NCBI GenBank assembly: GCA_965243695.1
Contig: CBDEWC010000037.1
Coordinates: forward strand, 1-64,000
Reading direction: 5' to 3'
Length of the DNA stretch: 64,000 bases
Origin: JAKVCB01 sp965243695
GTDB lineage: Bacteria; Planctomycetota; Planctomycetia; Pirellulales; Lacipirellulaceae
Shown here: positions 42,754-52,366 of the stretch, one piece after another
Layout of the letters: each line of letters opens with the position of its first letter
Position numbering within the stretch: position 1 is the first letter of the stretch
Notes under the pieces: generated by a model
Told to the model about the DNA's origin: nothing
The model's input: the letters and a program-made list of their open reading frames with translations, nothing else
Databases searched by the model: none
Program-made: the position numbers and the translations under genes

Positions 42754-44133
42754 ATGTCACTTCTGATTACCAATGGGCGGATTGTCACATCCACAGAGGA
42801 CTACAGTGCCGACATCCTTTGTGAAGACGAAAAGATCCAGCAAATTGGGCAAAACCTGGCGCCACCTCCTGGTGCGGAGGTCATGGATGCTGCGGGGAAA
42901 TACGTCTTTCCAGGATTTATCGACCCTCACGTTCACATCCACCTGCCATTTATGGGGACCTACGCAAAAGACACCTACGAATCGGCCAGCCGAGCGGCGC
43001 TGGTGGGTGGCACCACCACGCTGATCGAAATGTGCTGTCCCAGCCGCCAGGAGGAACCGCTGGCTGGTTTTGAGCAGTGGCTCTCAAAAGCCGAGGGCAT
43101 GTCGGCCTGCGACTATACGTTTCATATGGGGGTGACGCGTTTTGACGACCTGGCAGCGGCGCAACTTCGTGAGATCGTCCAACGGGGTGTTGCTTCCTTC
43201 AAAATATTTCTGGCCTATAAGGGAGCCTTTGGAATTGATGACCAGGAGCTGTTTCAAACCTTGCAGCTCGCCAGGGAATTGGGCGTGATCGTGACGGCGC
43301 ATTGCGAAAATGAGACCCTGGTGGCGGAACTTCAGCAGCAACTTCTCAACGAGGGAAAAACGGGACCCGAGTGGCACGAACCATCACGACCCACGTGTGT
43401 TGAAGCCGAAGGGGTTCAGCACCTGATGACCTTTGCCCAGTTGACAAAGGCTCATGTTTACGTGGTCCACACGAGTTGTCGCGAAGCGCTCGAGGCCGCC
43501 GAAGCCGCCCGGCAGCGAGGAGTGAAGGTGTGGATTGAAACGGTGATTCCCTACCTGCTGCTGGACGACACCTACGCCCAGCAGCCGAACTTTGAGGGTG
43601 CCAGGTATGTGATGTCTCCGCCGATTCGGTCCAGGGAGCATCAGGAGATTCTCTGGAACGCGCTTGCCTCGGGCCTGATCAGTACGGTAGCCACCGACCA
43701 CGCTCCTTTTGATTTTTCCGGCCAAAAGGAAATGGGGCGGGACGATTTTACAAAAATCCCCAATGGAATTCCGAGCGTCGAAGATCGTATCAATTTGCTG
43801 TACACCTATGGTGTCAAGCGGGGCCGGATCGACCTTCATCAACTGGTGGACGCAGGAAGTACACAAGCGGCAAAGCTGTTTGGCCTGTTCCCCCGAAAAG
43901 GGACTGTGGCGTTGGGCAGTGATGCAGACCTGGTGGTGTACGATCCCCAGTGGCGGGGGACGATCTCAGCTGCAACCCACCAAATGGACGTCGATTACAG
44001 TGCCTACGAGGGGTGGGAATTGGAGGGCCGGCCCACTGCGGTTGTCGTGCGCGGAAAACTACAGGTCCGCGATGGCCAGTTCGTAGGTGAGCAGGGCCAT
44101 GGCCAGTTTCTCGCTCGGGACCCAAGCCATTAA
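42754..44133 (+). CDS. hydA: Dihydropyrimidinase (D-hydantoinase)
   Basis: The ATG at 42754 starts MSLLITNGRIVTS, the usual beginning of the family; upstream codons in frame are not needed. The 459-residue amidohydrolase has the binuclear metal site: PGFIDPHVHIH (H-x-H), the carboxylated lysine in KIFLAYKG, VTAHCEN, YVVHTS, and ATDHAPF aspartate. It opens the ring of dihydrouracil or dihydrothymine to the N-carbamoyl-beta-amino acid, step two of reductive pyrimidine degradation. The gene converges on the PreA-like gene (67-base gap). Confidence 0.9.
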   Translation: MSLLITNGRIVTSTEDYSADILCEDEKIQQIGQNLAPPPGAEVMDAAGKYVFPGFIDPHVHIHLPFMGTYAKDTYESASRAALVGGTTTLIEMCCPSRQEEPLAGFEQWLSKAEGMSACDYTFHMGVTRFDDLAAAQLREIVQRGVASFKIFLAYKGAFGIDDQELFQTLQLARELGVIVTAHCENETLVAELQQQLLNEGKTGPEWHEPSRPTCVEAEGVQHLMTFAQLTKAHVYVVHTSCREALEAAEAARQRGVKVWIETVIPYLLLDDTYAQQPNFEGARYVMSPPIRSREHQEILWNALASGLISTVATDHAPFDFSGQKEMGRDDFTKIPNGIPSVEDRINLLYTYGVKRGRIDLHQLVDAGSTQAAKLFGLFPRKGTVALGSDADLVVYDPQWRGTISAATHQMDVDYSAYEGWELEGRPTAVVVRGKLQVRDGQFVGEQGHGQFLARDPSH

Positions 44134-44199
44134 CAGGCTTTCTTCCTTGGGGTGCCAGCTTCCGAGGGCGCTTGGTCTGCCGGGGCGTCGCAAAAGTGG

Positions 44200-45324
44200 T
44201 TAGCCTCGCGCCAGGGCATCACTTTGGTTCACGAAATCATCACCATCCCACTGGTGGTCTGCAGTAATCATCTTTTTTCGCCCCGCTTTTTTCGCGGCGC
44301 GGGCTTCCGCCTGCCGTTTTACCAGGTCGGCGTGGGTCGTGAAGAACTGCACGCTGTGGCCTTTGAAGTCTTCCAGCCGTTCGAACTTGTGTTGCTCCAT
44401 AAAGGCCAGCAACTCTTCCTGCATCGCCTTGATCATGGGATAGCCAAACTTCATCACTCCGGTACAGACTTGAACGGTATCGGCACCGAGCAAAATAAAT
44501 TGCGCAGCATCTTTGCCCGTTTCGATTCCTCCAATACCACTGAGGGTACAACCGGGAAACTCGTCTCGGATGACCGCGGCAACTTCCATGCACATCCGCA
44601 AGGCAATCGGCAACACCGCCTGGCAGGAATAGCCTCCTGGCGTGGTATAGCCTTCGATCGACGGTTCGGGACGCAGCGTATCGAGGTTCACCCCGATCAC
44701 GCTGCGGATGGTATTGATCGCACTGAGTCCCTGGCAACCGGCCCTCAACGACGCCCGGGCAGAATCTTCAATCCGCGTCACGTTGGGTGTGAGCTTGACC
44801 CACACCGGTTTCTGGGCAACCTCCATCGCCCAGCCACAAACTTCTTCGAGGATGTCAGGATTCTCTCCCATGGCCGATCCCATCCGCCTTTCGGGCAATC
44901 CATGGGGGCATGACATGTTCAGTTCAAATGCATCGACCTCTACGTCCTGGCAGCGTTCAATAATTTTGCGCCACGCGTCCCGGTCGTACTCCTCCATGAT
45001 CGAGGCGATGAGTACACCCTCCGGGTATTTGTCTTTGACCTGTTTGAACTCGTCGGTCCAAACCTCAAAGCTCCGATCGCTGATGAGTTCAATATTTTCC
45101 CAACCAAGGATTTCATCCGAGTAACGGCTCCGCAGCCGCCCATAACGGGGCTGAACGTTCACCACTTTGTCGGCGTCGAGGCTAATGGTTTTGCAGACCA
45201 CAGCTCCCCAGCCTTCGTCGAAAGCCTTGCCAATCACGTTGCCGTTGGTGCCCGGTGGTCCAGAGCCAATCACAAACGGATTGGGAAGTTTTAGGCCATT
45301 AACGGTCGTCTCGAGTGTCGGCAT
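44200..45324 (-). CDS. preA: Dihydropyrimidine dehydrogenase catalytic subunit, PreA-like, lacking the Fe-S domain
   Basis: 374 residues. The FMN barrel matches PreA throughout: LPNPFVIGSGPPGTNG, GWGAVVCKTISLDAD, ELNMSCPHGLPERRMG, VWVKLTPNVT, AINTIRSVIGVNLD, SGIGGIETGKDAAQFILLGA and VCTGVMKFGY. E. coli PreA continues with two CxxCxxC ferredoxin motifs, but this protein ends about residue 374 in a Lys/Arg-rich tail with none. It would reduce uracil and thymine. It is the last gene in the leftward run amidohydrolase, permease, aminotransferase, preA. No PreT-like flavoprotein gene is in the window. Confidence 0.85.
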   Translation of the reverse strand: MPTLETTVNGLKLPNPFVIGSGPPGTNGNVIGKAFDEGWGAVVCKTISLDADKVVNVQPRYGRLRSRYSDEILGWENIELISDRSFEVWTDEFKQVKDKYPEGVLIASIMEEYDRDAWRKIIERCQDVEVDAFELNMSCPHGLPERRMGSAMGENPDILEEVCGWAMEVAQKPVWVKLTPNVTRIEDSARASLRAGCQGLSAINTIRSVIGVNLDTLRPEPSIEGYTTPGGYSCQAVLPIALRMCMEVAAVIRDEFPGCTLSGIGGIETGKDAAQFILLGADTVQVCTGVMKFGYPMIKAMQEELLAFMEQHKFERLEDFKGHSVQFFTTHADLVKRQAEARAAKKAGRKKMITADHQWDGDDFVNQSDALARG

Positions 45325-45377
45325 CGCAAATCCTCCTGCGAAAAGGTGCCAGCAGCAAAGGTTTGCCTCACATGACC

Positions 45378-46733
45378 TTACGCATTAATTTCAGTGAATG
45401 TTTCGTCGAGCATGGCGACCAGGTAATTTGCGTCGTCCTGGGTGATGCACATGGGAGGTTTGATACGAAGCGTGTTGCCATGGAGGCCTCCTTTACCGAT
45501 GAGGACCTGGCGATCTTTCATTTTTTCCATCACCTCGGCAGCCTCCGTATTGGCCGGTTCCTTGGTTTTACGATCTCGCACGAGTTCTACGCCGAGCATC
45601 AGGCCGAGGCCTCGGACATCACCGATTAAAGCATGTTTTTCCTGCAAGCTCAGCAAGCCATCTTTTAAGTGCTTGCCTACGACCCGAGAATTTTGCTGGA
45701 GGTTCTCTTCGTCAATAACCTCAAGGGTGGCCAAGCCCTGCGTCATGCTGATCGGATTTCCTCCGAACGTGTTGAAGTGCAGTTTTTGGGAAAGTACCTC
45801 TGATATTTCTCGGGAAGTGGTCATGCAACCCAGTGGCGCACCATTGCCGATTCCCTTGGCCATGACAATTGCATCGGGAACCACATCCCAGTTCTGGTGT
45901 GCCCAGTAATGGGTGCCAGTTCGCCCGAAGCCACCCTGCACCTCGTCGGCAACACAAATTCCCCCATGGGCCCTTACAATCTCGTAGACGATCTCAAAGA
46001 ACTCTTTGGGAGGCGTTACGGCCCCACCTACGCCTTGAATCGGTTCGCCAATAAAGCAGGCAATTTCTCCGGAAGTCTCATACTCAATGACATTTTTTAT
46101 GTCGTGGGCACATTTAAGATCGCACGAGGGATATTCCAGGTCGTACGGGCAGCGATAGCAATACCCGGCGTGCGTGTGGTGGATCGATGGCTCGGCATTG
46201 GATTTGAATTTCCAGGTACTGTGTGCGGTGAGCCCCATCGCTGCACTGGTGCCACCGTGGTAACAATTTCTCAAGGCGATGACATCTTGATTGCCTGTGA
46301 ATTCACGAGCGGCCAAGATGGCCATTTCATTCGCTTCGCTGCCACTGTTGGTAAAGTAACTGTGGGTCAGTCCGTCCGGCATTTTGTCGGCCAGTTTTTC
46401 GGCGAACTGGCCAATCGCCGGATGGAGATAAATCGTGGTCGTATGCTGCAGGCGGCCCGATTGGGCCCGCACTTTCTCTGCGACGGTGGGATGGCAGTGC
46501 CCAACGCTGATCGTGACAATCCCGGCAAACGCATCAAGATACTGGCGGCCCGTCTCATCCCACACGTACTGCATGTGTCCTTCAACGACCATCAACGGGT
46601 CGCGATAATAAGAGATCACTCCTGGGGAGACATATTGGCTGCGTAGCGCAAGGACTTCGTCACGGGAGGGGCCACTATAAGGCTGGGGCTGGTGGTCAAT
46701 GACCGGGAGCGAGAGAGAGGTTGAAATCGACAT
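45378..46733 (-). CDS. Class III aminotransferase, AGXT2-like (beta-alanine/beta-aminoisobutyrate type)
   Basis: 451 residues. YLDAFAGIVTISVGHCHP near residue 65 matches the AGXT2 branch of class III aminotransferases. YFTNSGSEANEMAIL contacts the cofactor phosphate, and CVADEVQGGFGRTG holds the aspartate that pairs with the PLP ring nitrogen. The PLP lysine is in IVMAKGIGNGAP. AGXT2-type enzymes use beta-alanine or beta-aminoisobutyrate with pyruvate or glyoxylate, which is step four of the pathway encoded here. Gaps to the neighbouring same-strand genes are 87 (permease) and 53 (preA) bases, consistent with an operon. Confidence 0.88.
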   Translation of the reverse strand: MSISTSLSLPVIDHQPQPYSGPSRDEVLALRSQYVSPGVISYYRDPLMVVEGHMQYVWDETGRQYLDAFAGIVTISVGHCHPTVAEKVRAQSGRLQHTTTIYLHPAIGQFAEKLADKMPDGLTHSYFTNSGSEANEMAILAAREFTGNQDVIALRNCYHGGTSAAMGLTAHSTWKFKSNAEPSIHHTHAGYCYRCPYDLEYPSCDLKCAHDIKNVIEYETSGEIACFIGEPIQGVGGAVTPPKEFFEIVYEIVRAHGGICVADEVQGGFGRTGTHYWAHQNWDVVPDAIVMAKGIGNGAPLGCMTTSREISEVLSQKLHFNTFGGNPISMTQGLATLEVIDEENLQQNSRVVGKHLKDGLLSLQEKHALIGDVRGLGLMLGVELVRDRKTKEPANTEAAEVMEKMKDRQVLIGKGGLHGNTLRIKPPMCITQDDANYLVAMLDETFTEINA

Positions 46734-46820
46734 CGATCGATCCTCATTTCGACATTTTATGGATCATGCTTGCCGGGCAGCAACCGAAGTGGCTTGCGGC
46801 GTGCGGTGCGGTGGAAGGGT

Positions 46821-48290
46821 TCATTCTATCTGAAATTTTTCTAAATCACCCGCTTCAGGGACCAGCAGGCTGGGAATCTCTGGCAAGCCTCGCTCTTTGC
46901 GGGTGGCGGGAATCAGGTTGTCGAGGGCAATACCAAGGATCGCGGCCACGGCCATTCCGGTGCCTCCCACCGAACCGACCACGTCTCCCAGTCCCATGAG
47001 CTGTTGATTGAGGTTTTCCATGGCAAGCTCTCCCGCTTTCGAACCAAACCAGGCCGGGACAGAAAGGCCCATAAAAAGGGAAAAACCACCAATGAGCAGG
47101 TTGCGGTCGGAATTCAGGTCGGCGCGGGCAAACTGGCGGACCCCCACGGCGGCAATCAAGCCAAACAACGCACAGTACAGGCCTCCCACCACCGGCTTGG
47201 GAATCGCGGCGGCCACTGCCCCGAATTTTCCGAACAATCCCAGCAAGATGAGCATCACTCCGCCGATTTGGACCACGTACCTGGAGCCCACTTTGGTCAG
47301 CCCCACCAGGCCAATGTTTTCAGAGTAGCTGGTGGAACTGAATCCCCCAAAGATACCTGTTAGGGCGCAGCCAATCCCCTCAAAACCAATTCCGCGGGAA
47401 ATTTCTTTTGGCGTGGGGTCTCCACCTCCGGCCATATTCTTGCAGGCGTGGTAATCACCAAACGATTCAATGATCGAAGCCAGGTAGCCGGCCAGCGCCG
47501 CCAGCACAAAGGCGATTGCAAACTTTGGTGGCCCCCAAGGGAGAATCACGTTTTTGACCCGTAGCCAGTCCGCATTTTCCACCGCGCTAAAACTGACCCG
47601 CGCGGCCGAATCGCTGCTAAAAACTCCCAGGCAGGTGAGCAAAAAGCACAAACCGGTCACTCCAACAATCGCCAGTAGCAGGGGGAACATGCGGAAAAAC
47701 CGGCTGCTGCGGGAGAGTACCAGCGAGAAGGTGATGATCAGCACCATCGTCAGGATGGAGATGGGCCAGTGCGAGGCTGCCACAGGTGCCCCCGCGTTGT
47801 AGAGCGCCAGTCCAATGAGCATGATCACCGGGCCCACGACCACCGGAGAGAGGAACCGGTGGATCCAACCCATCAGCCCGGAAAAACCAATCACGATTTC
47901 GATCAGGGCACCGGCGATGATTGCGCCGGCAATGTATTGCATCGCCATGCTCCCGTTGCCCGCTAACCCATCTTCGGACTCGGGGGCCATGACTTTAGCA
48001 ATGATTGCAAAAAAAGCAGCGAGGAATGAAAAACTGACTCCCTGGATAATGGGTAATCGGGACCCCCACGTCGACTGGAGCAGGGTCGCCACACCACTAC
48101 AGAGCATGACCGAAGAAATCAAAAGCGCGATTTGCGCATCGGTCATTCCCATCGCTGGCCCCAGCAGCAGGGGAACGGCGACGGTGGACCCGAACATGGT
48201 GAGAATATGCTGCAGGCCCAGCACCAGCGCGCGACCGAAGGGAGGCTTGTCGTCCAGGCCGTAGAGGATGTCGGGATGGGCTGGTTTCAT
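46821..48290 (-). CDS. Nucleobase:cation symporter-2 (uracil/xanthine permease) family
   Basis: The ATG at 48290 gives 489 residues; the longer frame would use TTG. About twelve to fourteen membrane helices are visible. Conserved NCS2 features are LGLQHILTMFG near the N-terminus, IIESFGDYHACKNMAGGG, and GGFSSTSYSENIGLVGLTKVGSR, the hallmark loop of uracil/xanthine permeases. Its place inside the pyrimidine degradation run makes uracil or thymine uptake the likely role. The gap to the amidohydrolase gene upstream is 59 bases. Confidence 0.9.
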   Translation of the reverse strand: MKPAHPDILYGLDDKPPFGRALVLGLQHILTMFGSTVAVPLLLGPAMGMTDAQIALLISSVMLCSGVATLLQSTWGSRLPIIQGVSFSFLAAFFAIIAKVMAPESEDGLAGNGSMAMQYIAGAIIAGALIEIVIGFSGLMGWIHRFLSPVVVGPVIMLIGLALYNAGAPVAASHWPISILTMVLIITFSLVLSRSSRFFRMFPLLLAIVGVTGLCFLLTCLGVFSSDSAARVSFSAVENADWLRVKNVILPWGPPKFAIAFVLAALAGYLASIIESFGDYHACKNMAGGGDPTPKEISRGIGFEGIGCALTGIFGGFSSTSYSENIGLVGLTKVGSRYVVQIGGVMLILLGLFGKFGAVAAAIPKPVVGGLYCALFGLIAAVGVRQFARADLNSDRNLLIGGFSLFMGLSVPAWFGSKAGELAMENLNQQLMGLGDVVGSVGGTGMAVAAILGIALDNLIPATRKERGLPEIPSLLVPEAGDLEKFQIE

Positions 48291-48349
48291 CGCCGGTTTG
48301 AATTCCACATGGTTTGCAAACCGTGCAGTCGGTTTGCCATGGAAGGGTG

Positions 48350-49219
48350 TCAAGGTTCTACGATGGCGCCGTAAGTCTCAGGACGACGATCGCGGAAGAA
48401 CTGCCACACATTGCGGACCTCGCGGATCATGTCCAGGTCGATGTCGGCAAAAATCAGATCGTCCTCATCGCGTTTTTCCGAAACCGATACAAGCTGCCCG
48501 CGCGGATCGCAGAAGTAACTCTGTCCGTAAAACTCGCCAACCCGCCACGGTTCTTCCCAGCCAGGGCGGTTGATGGCGCCCACAAAGTACTGGTTGGCGA
48601 CAGCATGGGCTGGTTGCTCAAGTTTCCACAGATATTCGCTCAAGCCGGCGACGGTCGCCGACGGGTTAAAAACGATTTCTGCCCCGCCCAGTCCCAGGCA
48701 ACGTGCCCCGTCGGGGAAGTGCCTGTCGTAACAGATGTAGACCCCTACCTTGCCTACCCTGGTTTGGAAGATCGGATATCCGAGATTGCCTGGCTTGAAA
48801 TAAAACTTTTCCCAAAACCCGGGCGCACAGTGGGGAATATGGATTTTTCGAAATTTGCCCAAATATTCACCGTCGGCGTCAATCACCGCTGCTGAGTTGT
48901 AGTAAACCCCTGGCAAGTCCTCCTCGTACATGGGGACCACCAGGACCATCTCGTGTTGCCTGGCCAAGTCTTGCATCAGTTTGGTCGTGGGGCCAGGAAT
49001 TGGCTCGGTCAACTCGTACCACCGGGCATCCTGCTCGGCGCAGAAGTAGGGTCCGTAGAAAAGTTCCTGCAGGCAGCATATTTGGGCACCTTTCTCAGCA
49101 ACCTGCCCGATCAGATCGACATGTTTATCGATCATCGCCTGCTTGATCCGGGCAACCGGAGACGTGGCTGGTTCGCACAGGGTCGCCTGAATGAGTGCTC
49201 CGCGGACAATTCGTGACAT
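48350..49219 (-). CDS. Carbon-nitrogen hydrolase, beta-ureidopropionase type
   Basis: The frame is open far upstream, but the ATG at 49219 (or 49222) follows AAGGTG and starts MSRIVRGALIQATL, the proper family N-terminus, giving 289 residues. The nitrilase triad is present: Glu in CLQELFYGPYF, Lys in KFRKIHIPH, Cys in VYICYDRHFP. ATVAGLSEYLWKLEQPAHA and AINRPG match beta-ureidopropionase/N-carbamoylputrescine amidases. In this locus it would cleave N-carbamoyl-beta-alanine to beta-alanine, ammonia and CO2 (step three). It is first in the leftward run and diverges from the dehydrogenase gene. Confidence 0.9.
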   Translation of the reverse strand: MSRIVRGALIQATLCEPATSPVARIKQAMIDKHVDLIGQVAEKGAQICCLQELFYGPYFCAEQDARWYELTEPIPGPTTKLMQDLARQHEMVLVVPMYEEDLPGVYYNSAAVIDADGEYLGKFRKIHIPHCAPGFWEKFYFKPGNLGYPIFQTRVGKVGVYICYDRHFPDGARCLGLGGAEIVFNPSATVAGLSEYLWKLEQPAHAVANQYFVGAINRPGWEEPWRVGEFYGQSYFCDPRGQLVSVSEKRDEDDLIFADIDLDMIREVRNVWQFFRDRRPETYGAIVEP

Positions 49220-49400
49220 CATTTCACCTTTAGCTTTTCGGCAAGCTGTTCGGCAAGGGCCCAAAAGTGGTACCATAACACGTTTCCGCCTGACCAGGAA
49301 ACAGACCCCCGGGAAAAAATCCGAGCACCGCACCCTCCTGGCAACCCACCGTTGTACGTTGCCAGACGAGTTTGCGAGGACCAGAACTTCCCTAACTCCG
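49220..49400. promoter_or_regulatory. Divergent promoter region of the pyrimidine degradation locus
   Basis: The 181 bases between the leftward amidohydrolase start and the rightward semialdehyde dehydrogenase start should hold both promoters. No operator or clear -35/-10 pair was identified, and no regulator gene is adjacent. Confidence 0.5.
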
Positions 49401-50924
49401 ATGGTACGTACGATGCAAGCGAACGCAACTTCACAGTTAGAAACCGTTCCCATTCTTGAGAATGGAGAGTGGATTGAGCCCGATACGAGCACATATTCGG
49501 ACGTGTTTAACCCGTCCAGTGGTAAAGTGATTGCCCGGGTCCCGGTGTGCGGTGCCGACCAGGTGGAATCGGTGGTGCGGTCAGCAACAGCTGCGGCCCG
49601 TGATTGGAGTGAGACGCCGGTCGTTGAGCGGGCCCGTGTGATGTTTCGAATGCAGGGATTAATGCGGGAGCATTTTGATGAACTGGCTGAACTGATCACC
49701 CGGGAACATGGCAAGACCCTGGCGGAGTCGCGGGCAGAGGTTGTGCGGGGGATTGAAATGGTGGAGTTTGCCTGCGGAATTCCCAGCCTCATTACCGGAG
49801 ACTTGCTGCCGAATATCGCGACCGATGTGGATGCCGAGACCGTGCGTCATCCGGTTGGTGTGTGTGTTGGCATTACGCCCTACAATTTTCCCATGATGGT
49901 GCCGATGTGGATGTTTCCGGTAGCGATTACCTGCGGCAACACGTTTATCTTAAAACCGTCTGAAAAAGTTCCCCTTTCGGCAGTTCGGCTTGGCCAGTTG
50001 ATGCTCGAAGCGGGAACACCTGCCGGCGTGTTCAATATTATCCATGGTGGTCGCGAGTGCGTTGACCAACTGTTGCAACATCCCTCGGTAGCTGCCATCT
50101 CCTTTGTGGGGTCGACTCCTGTTGCCCGGGCAATTTATGAAAAGGGGATCAATGCGGGAAAACGTGTTCAGTCCGCAGGCGGTGCGAAAAACCATTTCAT
50201 CATCATGCCCGATGCCGACATCGATCAGTCGGTCAAAGCACTGGCCGCTTCAGCTTATGGGTGTGCTGGCCAGCGATGTATGGCCAGTAGCGTGGCGGTG
50301 ACGGTCGGTAGTGCTGGAGACCCGGTCGTGGAAACATTGGTGGACCATGCGGGGAAAATCAACGTGGGGCCGTCGGACGGAAATCCCGATGTGGAAATGG
50401 GGCCGGTCATCCGGGCGGCACATCGCGAGCATGTTGCCTCGTACCTGGACATTGCCAGCGAAGATGGAGCGAGCGTACCCCTGGATGGGCGCCGTTCGTT
50501 TGATTCGGACGGTTTTCTGATTGGGCCGAGCGTTGTGGACCGTGTTTCCCCTGAAATGCGCGTCTGGAAGGAAGAGATTTTTGGTCCCGTGCTCTCGGTG
50601 GTGCGCGCCGATAGCCTCGAGGAAGCACTGGCGGTAGGGCAGGGATGTGAGTTTGGCAATGGAGCATCGATCTTCACCCAAAGCGGCTATGCAGCTCAGC
50701 AATTCAAGAGGCATTTCAATGCCGGTATGATAGGTATCAATGTTGGTGTGCCCGCGCCGATGGCCTGGTTCCCATTTACCGGCTGGAATCGTTCCTTCTT
50801 TGGCGACCTGCATATTCAAGGGATTGAAGGCATTCACTTTTATACCCGTCAGAAAATGACCCTTACCCGCTGGCCTACCTCGGAAGATTCGCACCAGGAC
50901 CCGGTTTGGAAATCGACCCGCTAG
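49401..50924 (+). CDS. mmsA: CoA-acylating (methyl)malonate-semialdehyde dehydrogenase
   Basis: The start is ATG 49401, with ATG 49413 as alternative; about 507 residues. The aldehyde dehydrogenase fold is clear: GVCVGITPYNFPMMVPMWM, the catalytic cysteine in CAGQRCMASSVAV, and FKRHFNAGMIGINVGVPAPM with WNRSFFGDLHIQG at the end. The MmsA signature is the GQRCMA form and NVGVPAP. It oxidises malonate or methylmalonate semialdehyde to acetyl-CoA or propionyl-CoA with release of CO2. It thus completes degradation of beta-alanine and beta-aminoisobutyrate made by the neighbouring leftward genes. Confidence 0.92.
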   Translation: MVRTMQANATSQLETVPILENGEWIEPDTSTYSDVFNPSSGKVIARVPVCGADQVESVVRSATAAARDWSETPVVERARVMFRMQGLMREHFDELAELITREHGKTLAESRAEVVRGIEMVEFACGIPSLITGDLLPNIATDVDAETVRHPVGVCVGITPYNFPMMVPMWMFPVAITCGNTFILKPSEKVPLSAVRLGQLMLEAGTPAGVFNIIHGGRECVDQLLQHPSVAAISFVGSTPVARAIYEKGINAGKRVQSAGGAKNHFIIMPDADIDQSVKALAASAYGCAGQRCMASSVAVTVGSAGDPVVETLVDHAGKINVGPSDGNPDVEMGPVIRAAHREHVASYLDIASEDGASVPLDGRRSFDSDGFLIGPSVVDRVSPEMRVWKEEIFGPVLSVVRADSLEEALAVGQGCEFGNGASIFTQSGYAAQQFKRHFNAGMIGINVGVPAPMAWFPFTGWNRSFFGDLHIQGIEGIHFYTRQKMTLTRWPTSEDSHQDPVWKSTR

Positions 50925-51118
50925 GGGATAGACGTTCCGGTAGGGATCCTGGTATGACTGGCATTTCCCGTTTCCGGTGAAACCCAGCTTAGGGTTCAAC
51001 GGGCACTGTTTTTTTCGAGTGTTTTCTACCCCTCGGAGGGTGGGGAACTTGCATTCGGTTCGATGGATGATTCCGCAGCACGGCTGCTTCCTACTCAACT
51101 TCAAAAGTAACTCCAATC

Positions 51119-52183
51119 ATGTCTTACAAAATTGCTATTTTAGGCGGGGACGGTACAGGCCCCGAAGTCGCCAGAGAAGGCGTTAAAGTTCTTGAAGCAA
51201 TCGCTCGACAAGAAAATTTTTCCTGCGACCTGACGCATCTCGACTGGGGGGGCGACCGTTATTTAAAAACGGGCGAGCCGCTTCCAGCCGACGGGCTGGA
51301 TCAACTGCGTCAGTTCGATGCGATCTTTCTCGGTGCGATTGGCCACCCTGATGTGGCTCCTGGTATCCTCGAACGGAGCCTCTTGTTGGACGTTCGCTTT
51401 GGCCTCGACCAGTACATCAATTTGCGTCCAGTCAAACTTTTTCCGGGTGTCGAGACACCTCTGAAGGACAAGGGGCCGGACGATATCGATTTTGTCGTGG
51501 TCCGCGAAAACACTGAGGACATGTATTGCGGGGCAGGGGGGGTGATGCACAAAGGGACTCCCAGGGAAGTCGCGACCCAAACTGCCATTTACACTCGCAA
51601 GGGCTGTGAACGATGTATCCGCTATGCGTTTGAGTACACCCGCAACAGGAATAATCCCAAGGGAAAACGGCTTACGCTGGTCGCCAAGACCAATGTCCTG
51701 ACCGTGGGGCATGACCTGTGGTGGAGAACGTTTCAAGAGGTGGCCGAAGAATATCCCGATGTGGAAACCGACTACAATCACGTGGATGCCTGCTGCATGT
51801 GGATCGTCAAGAATCCTGAATTCTACGACGTGATTGTGACCACCAACATGTTCGGCGACATCATTACCGATCTCTCTGGAATGATTCAGGGAGGGATGGG
51901 AGTGGCTGCTGGCGGGAATATCAACCCCGAAGAAGGGGGGACGAGCATGTTCGAGCCGATGGGTGGAAGTGCCCCCAAGTACACCGGCAAAGGGGTCATC
52001 AATCCGATTGCCGCCATCAATGCGGCAAGTATGCTTCTGGAGCGTATCGGGGAGTCGAAAGCGGCCGGCCGGGTCATGCAGGCCATCATGCACGTCACGG
52101 GCGAAAAAATGCAGAGCCAGAACGCCGGAAAAATGGGCTACTCCACCAGCGAAATCGGCGACCTGGTTGTTGAAGCACTTTAA
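51119..52183 (+). CDS. leuB: 3-isopropylmalate dehydrogenase
   Basis: 354 residues. ILGGDGTGPEVAREG at the N-terminus, LERSLLLDVRFGLDQYINLR (substrate-binding arginines), VVVRENTEDMYCGAGG, the VAKTNVL lysine, TTNMFGDIITDLSGMIQGG (metal aspartates) and MFEPMGGSAPKYTGKGVINP are all family motifs. It converts 3-isopropylmalate to 2-ketoisocaproate in leucine synthesis in the cytoplasm. Related tartrate and isocitrate dehydrogenases differ in the LERSLLL region. No other leucine gene is in the window. A frameshifted copy of the 3' third lies at about 55510-55776. Confidence 0.85.
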   Translation: MSYKIAILGGDGTGPEVAREGVKVLEAIARQENFSCDLTHLDWGGDRYLKTGEPLPADGLDQLRQFDAIFLGAIGHPDVAPGILERSLLLDVRFGLDQYINLRPVKLFPGVETPLKDKGPDDIDFVVVRENTEDMYCGAGGVMHKGTPREVATQTAIYTRKGCERCIRYAFEYTRNRNNPKGKRLTLVAKTNVLTVGHDLWWRTFQEVAEEYPDVETDYNHVDACCMWIVKNPEFYDVIVTTNMFGDIITDLSGMIQGGMGVAAGGNINPEEGGTSMFEPMGGSAPKYTGKGVINPIAAINAASMLLERIGESKAAGRVMQAIMHVTGEKMQSQNAGKMGYSTSEIGDLVVEAL

Positions 52184-52366
52184 TCGTCGGGGTGAGTAAT
52201 TTTCAGGTCGTAAGCTGTAATGTCATCATCGACATCTGCTGCTTAATGCGCGCAAAGGCTTCTTTTTGCAGGCCATCTTTGGACTGCCCTGCGTCATCAA
52301 AAGCGTGGTATTTTGTTCGGTAAGGTGTTTTCGGTCCGGTGGGATTACCCAAGGTCGATTGAAGGC

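Noticed and set aside
44200..45324. Dihydroorotate dehydrogenase (PyrD) of pyrimidine synthesis
   Set aside because: The motifs follow PreA more closely, and the neighbours are degradation genes.
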